A stretch of 64,000 bases of DNA, from the NCBI GenBank assembly GCA_050486405.1, contig JBJHDF010000009.1, positions 62,001 through 126,000 of the forward strand, in the 5' to 3' direction. The first letter of the stretch is position 1, and every line of letters starts with the position of its first letter. This stretch comes from JBJHDF01 sp050486405. GTDB taxonomy: Bacteria > Pseudomonadota > Gammaproteobacteria > Pseudomonadales > Cellvibrionaceae. The translations under genes and the position numbers were made by a program. The notes under the pieces are model-generated. The model did no database searches. It had not been told where the DNA came from and saw only the letters and a program-made list of their open reading frames with translations. This document shows positions 63,314 through 64,000 of the stretch, in pieces.

Positions 63314-63449
63314 CGGTAACGACCTCGATCAATGCGCCGTGTTTGACGGCTTTGTTCAACTCGGCCTTGCTGTAGCTCAGCAAGGCACCGTCGCCCAACC
63401 CCTCCTTGGCGGCCCATTTGCTGAGCGCCTTGTTTTTAAATACCTACAT
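63306..63449 (-). pseudogene. Broken RelE/HigB-type toxin
   Basis: A frame overlapping the antitoxin start encodes VFKNKALSKWAAKEGLGDGA and ends KAVKHGALIEVV, resembling the N-terminal half of RelE/HigB toxins (family pattern F.KWA.KEGL.D..L). The codon after a potential ATG (63449) is TAG (63444-63446), the frame ends at 63306, and the second half of the toxin with its catalytic residues is missing. Confidence 0.55.
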
Positions 63450-63553
63450 GACCTCGTCCTTAAGCCATTGGCAGAAATCATAGCACTTAGTGCCATAGCG
63501 AGCGAGCAATCAAAGGGTCAGCGTTCTTGAAAGCCCACGATGCACCTTTTGGA

Positions 63554-63582
63554 TTCCATGATGTCAGAAACTGTTGTATAAT
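63554..63582 (+). promoter_or_regulatory. Promoter of the AbiEi-type gene
   Basis: A perfect -10 TATAAT (63577-63582) is preceded 17 bp upstream by a weak -35 TTCCAT (63554-63559). GGAGA follows 7 bases before the ATG at 63603. Confidence 0.55.
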
Positions 63583-63602
63583 TCTCACATGGAGAACTGC
63601 TC

Positions 63603-64000
63603 ATGAACACCTTGCCAGAAACCATCCTGTCGCACGCCCGATCCCTCCCCGAGGGAGGTGTCCTGTCGCCCAAGGAGTTCCTGCACCAGGGAAGTCGGGC
63701 GGCGGTGGATCAGGCGTTTTCGCGCTTGGCAAAGGAAGGCAAGCTACTGCGCGTAGCGCGTGGCGCCTACGTTGCCCCCGTATCCAGCCGGTTCGGCACC
63801 CGTGCTCCAGCCCCGGAAAGCGTCATCAAGGCACTGGCCCTGCAGAGCGGCGAAATCGTCGTGCCGCACGGCGCCAGTGCCGCCAACGGCCTGGGTCTGA
63901 CCCGGCAGGTGCCCACCCGCGAGGTCTACCTCACTTCCGGACGCAGCCGGAAGCTGAAACTCGGCCGCTCGGAAGTGCTAATCAAGCATGCGCCCCGCTG
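63603..64000 (+). CDS. AbiEi/DUF6088-type antitoxin, 3' end outside window
   Basis: The first 132 codons are present. The N-terminal winged helix reads VLSPKEFLHQGSRAAVDQAF and LAKEGKLLRVARGAYVAP, followed by APAPESVIKALALQSGEIVV and GASAANGLGLTRQVPTREVY, as in DUF6088/AbiEi antitoxins. These repress their own operon and usually precede a nucleotidyltransferase toxin (AbiEii), which would lie beyond the window. Confidence 0.78.
   Translation, partial: MNTLPETILSHARSLPEGGVLSPKEFLHQGSRAAVDQAFSRLAKEGKLLRVARGAYVAPVSSRFGTRAPAPESVIKALALQSGEIVVPHGASAANGLGLTRQVPTREVYLTSGRSRKLKLGRSEVLIKHAPR

Overview
The window looks like chromosomal DNA of a high-GC marine or polysaccharide-degrading gammaproteobacterium, most likely near the Cellvibrionales (Cellvibrio/Saccharophagus/Microbulbifer-like). 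The hints are a TCA supercluster with gltA divergent from sdhCDAB-sucAB-lpd-sucCD, a lipoprotein with a poly-serine linker, a GH95 fucosidase, a Lys/Ala-tailed HU protein, an imuA-imuB-dnaE2 cassette, and palindromic intergenic repeats. The taxon is inferred; no rRNA or tRNA gene was seen.

Layout. 1-8.4 kb: the 5' part of a GH95 alpha-fucosidase gene, then a divergent copper operon cueR-copA-(AMP/thymidine phosphorylase)-(PRPP-synthetase-like)-copC-copD behind a MerR-type 19-bp-spacer promoter. 8.4-10.2 kb: a convergent two-gene putative RiPP operon. It has a 78-residue precursor-like peptide with three Cys and a DUF692/MNIO enzyme carrying a C-terminal partner-like domain. A perfect terminator-shaped hairpin lies inside the first codons of the enzyme gene. 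10.4-14.6 kb: an accessory patch with a DUF4197 lipoprotein, a filamentous-hemagglutinin fragment, a DUF433/DUF5615 toxin-antitoxin pair, an orphan DDE integrase and a poly-Ser lipoprotein. 14.8-20.1 kb: the SOS mutagenesis cassette imuA-imuB-dnaE2 with a LexA box. A 245-bp nested palindromic element then precedes prc and xthA.

23.5-32.7 kb: a TPR-methyltransferase, an alpha/beta-hydrolase lipoprotein, a translationally coupled caspase-like lipoprotein and autotransporter, a Hanks-type kinase and a degenerate hybrid histidine kinase. The two kinases lie downstream of, and in the same direction as, the polyamine genes speA, carboxynorspermidine synthase and nspC (32.8-37.1 kb). 37.2-50.1 kb: TCA cycle genes. 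50.1-59.9 kb: two palindromic repeats, an alginate-export-type porin, HU, a HIT protein, proS, a lytic transglycosylase and an RND efflux pair. 60-63 kb: recX, a DUF4136 lipoprotein, recA with two LexA boxes, and pncC. 63-64 kb: a HigA-type antitoxin with a broken toxin, and the start of an AbiEi-type antitoxin gene.

The strongest candidates for undescribed biology are: (1) the MNIO/precursor operon next to the copper operon, with its built-in attenuator-like hairpin; (2) the caspase-lipoprotein/autotransporter pair with its signalling neighbours; (3) nucleotide phosphorolysis and PRPP-type enzymes inside a CueR-controlled copper operon.
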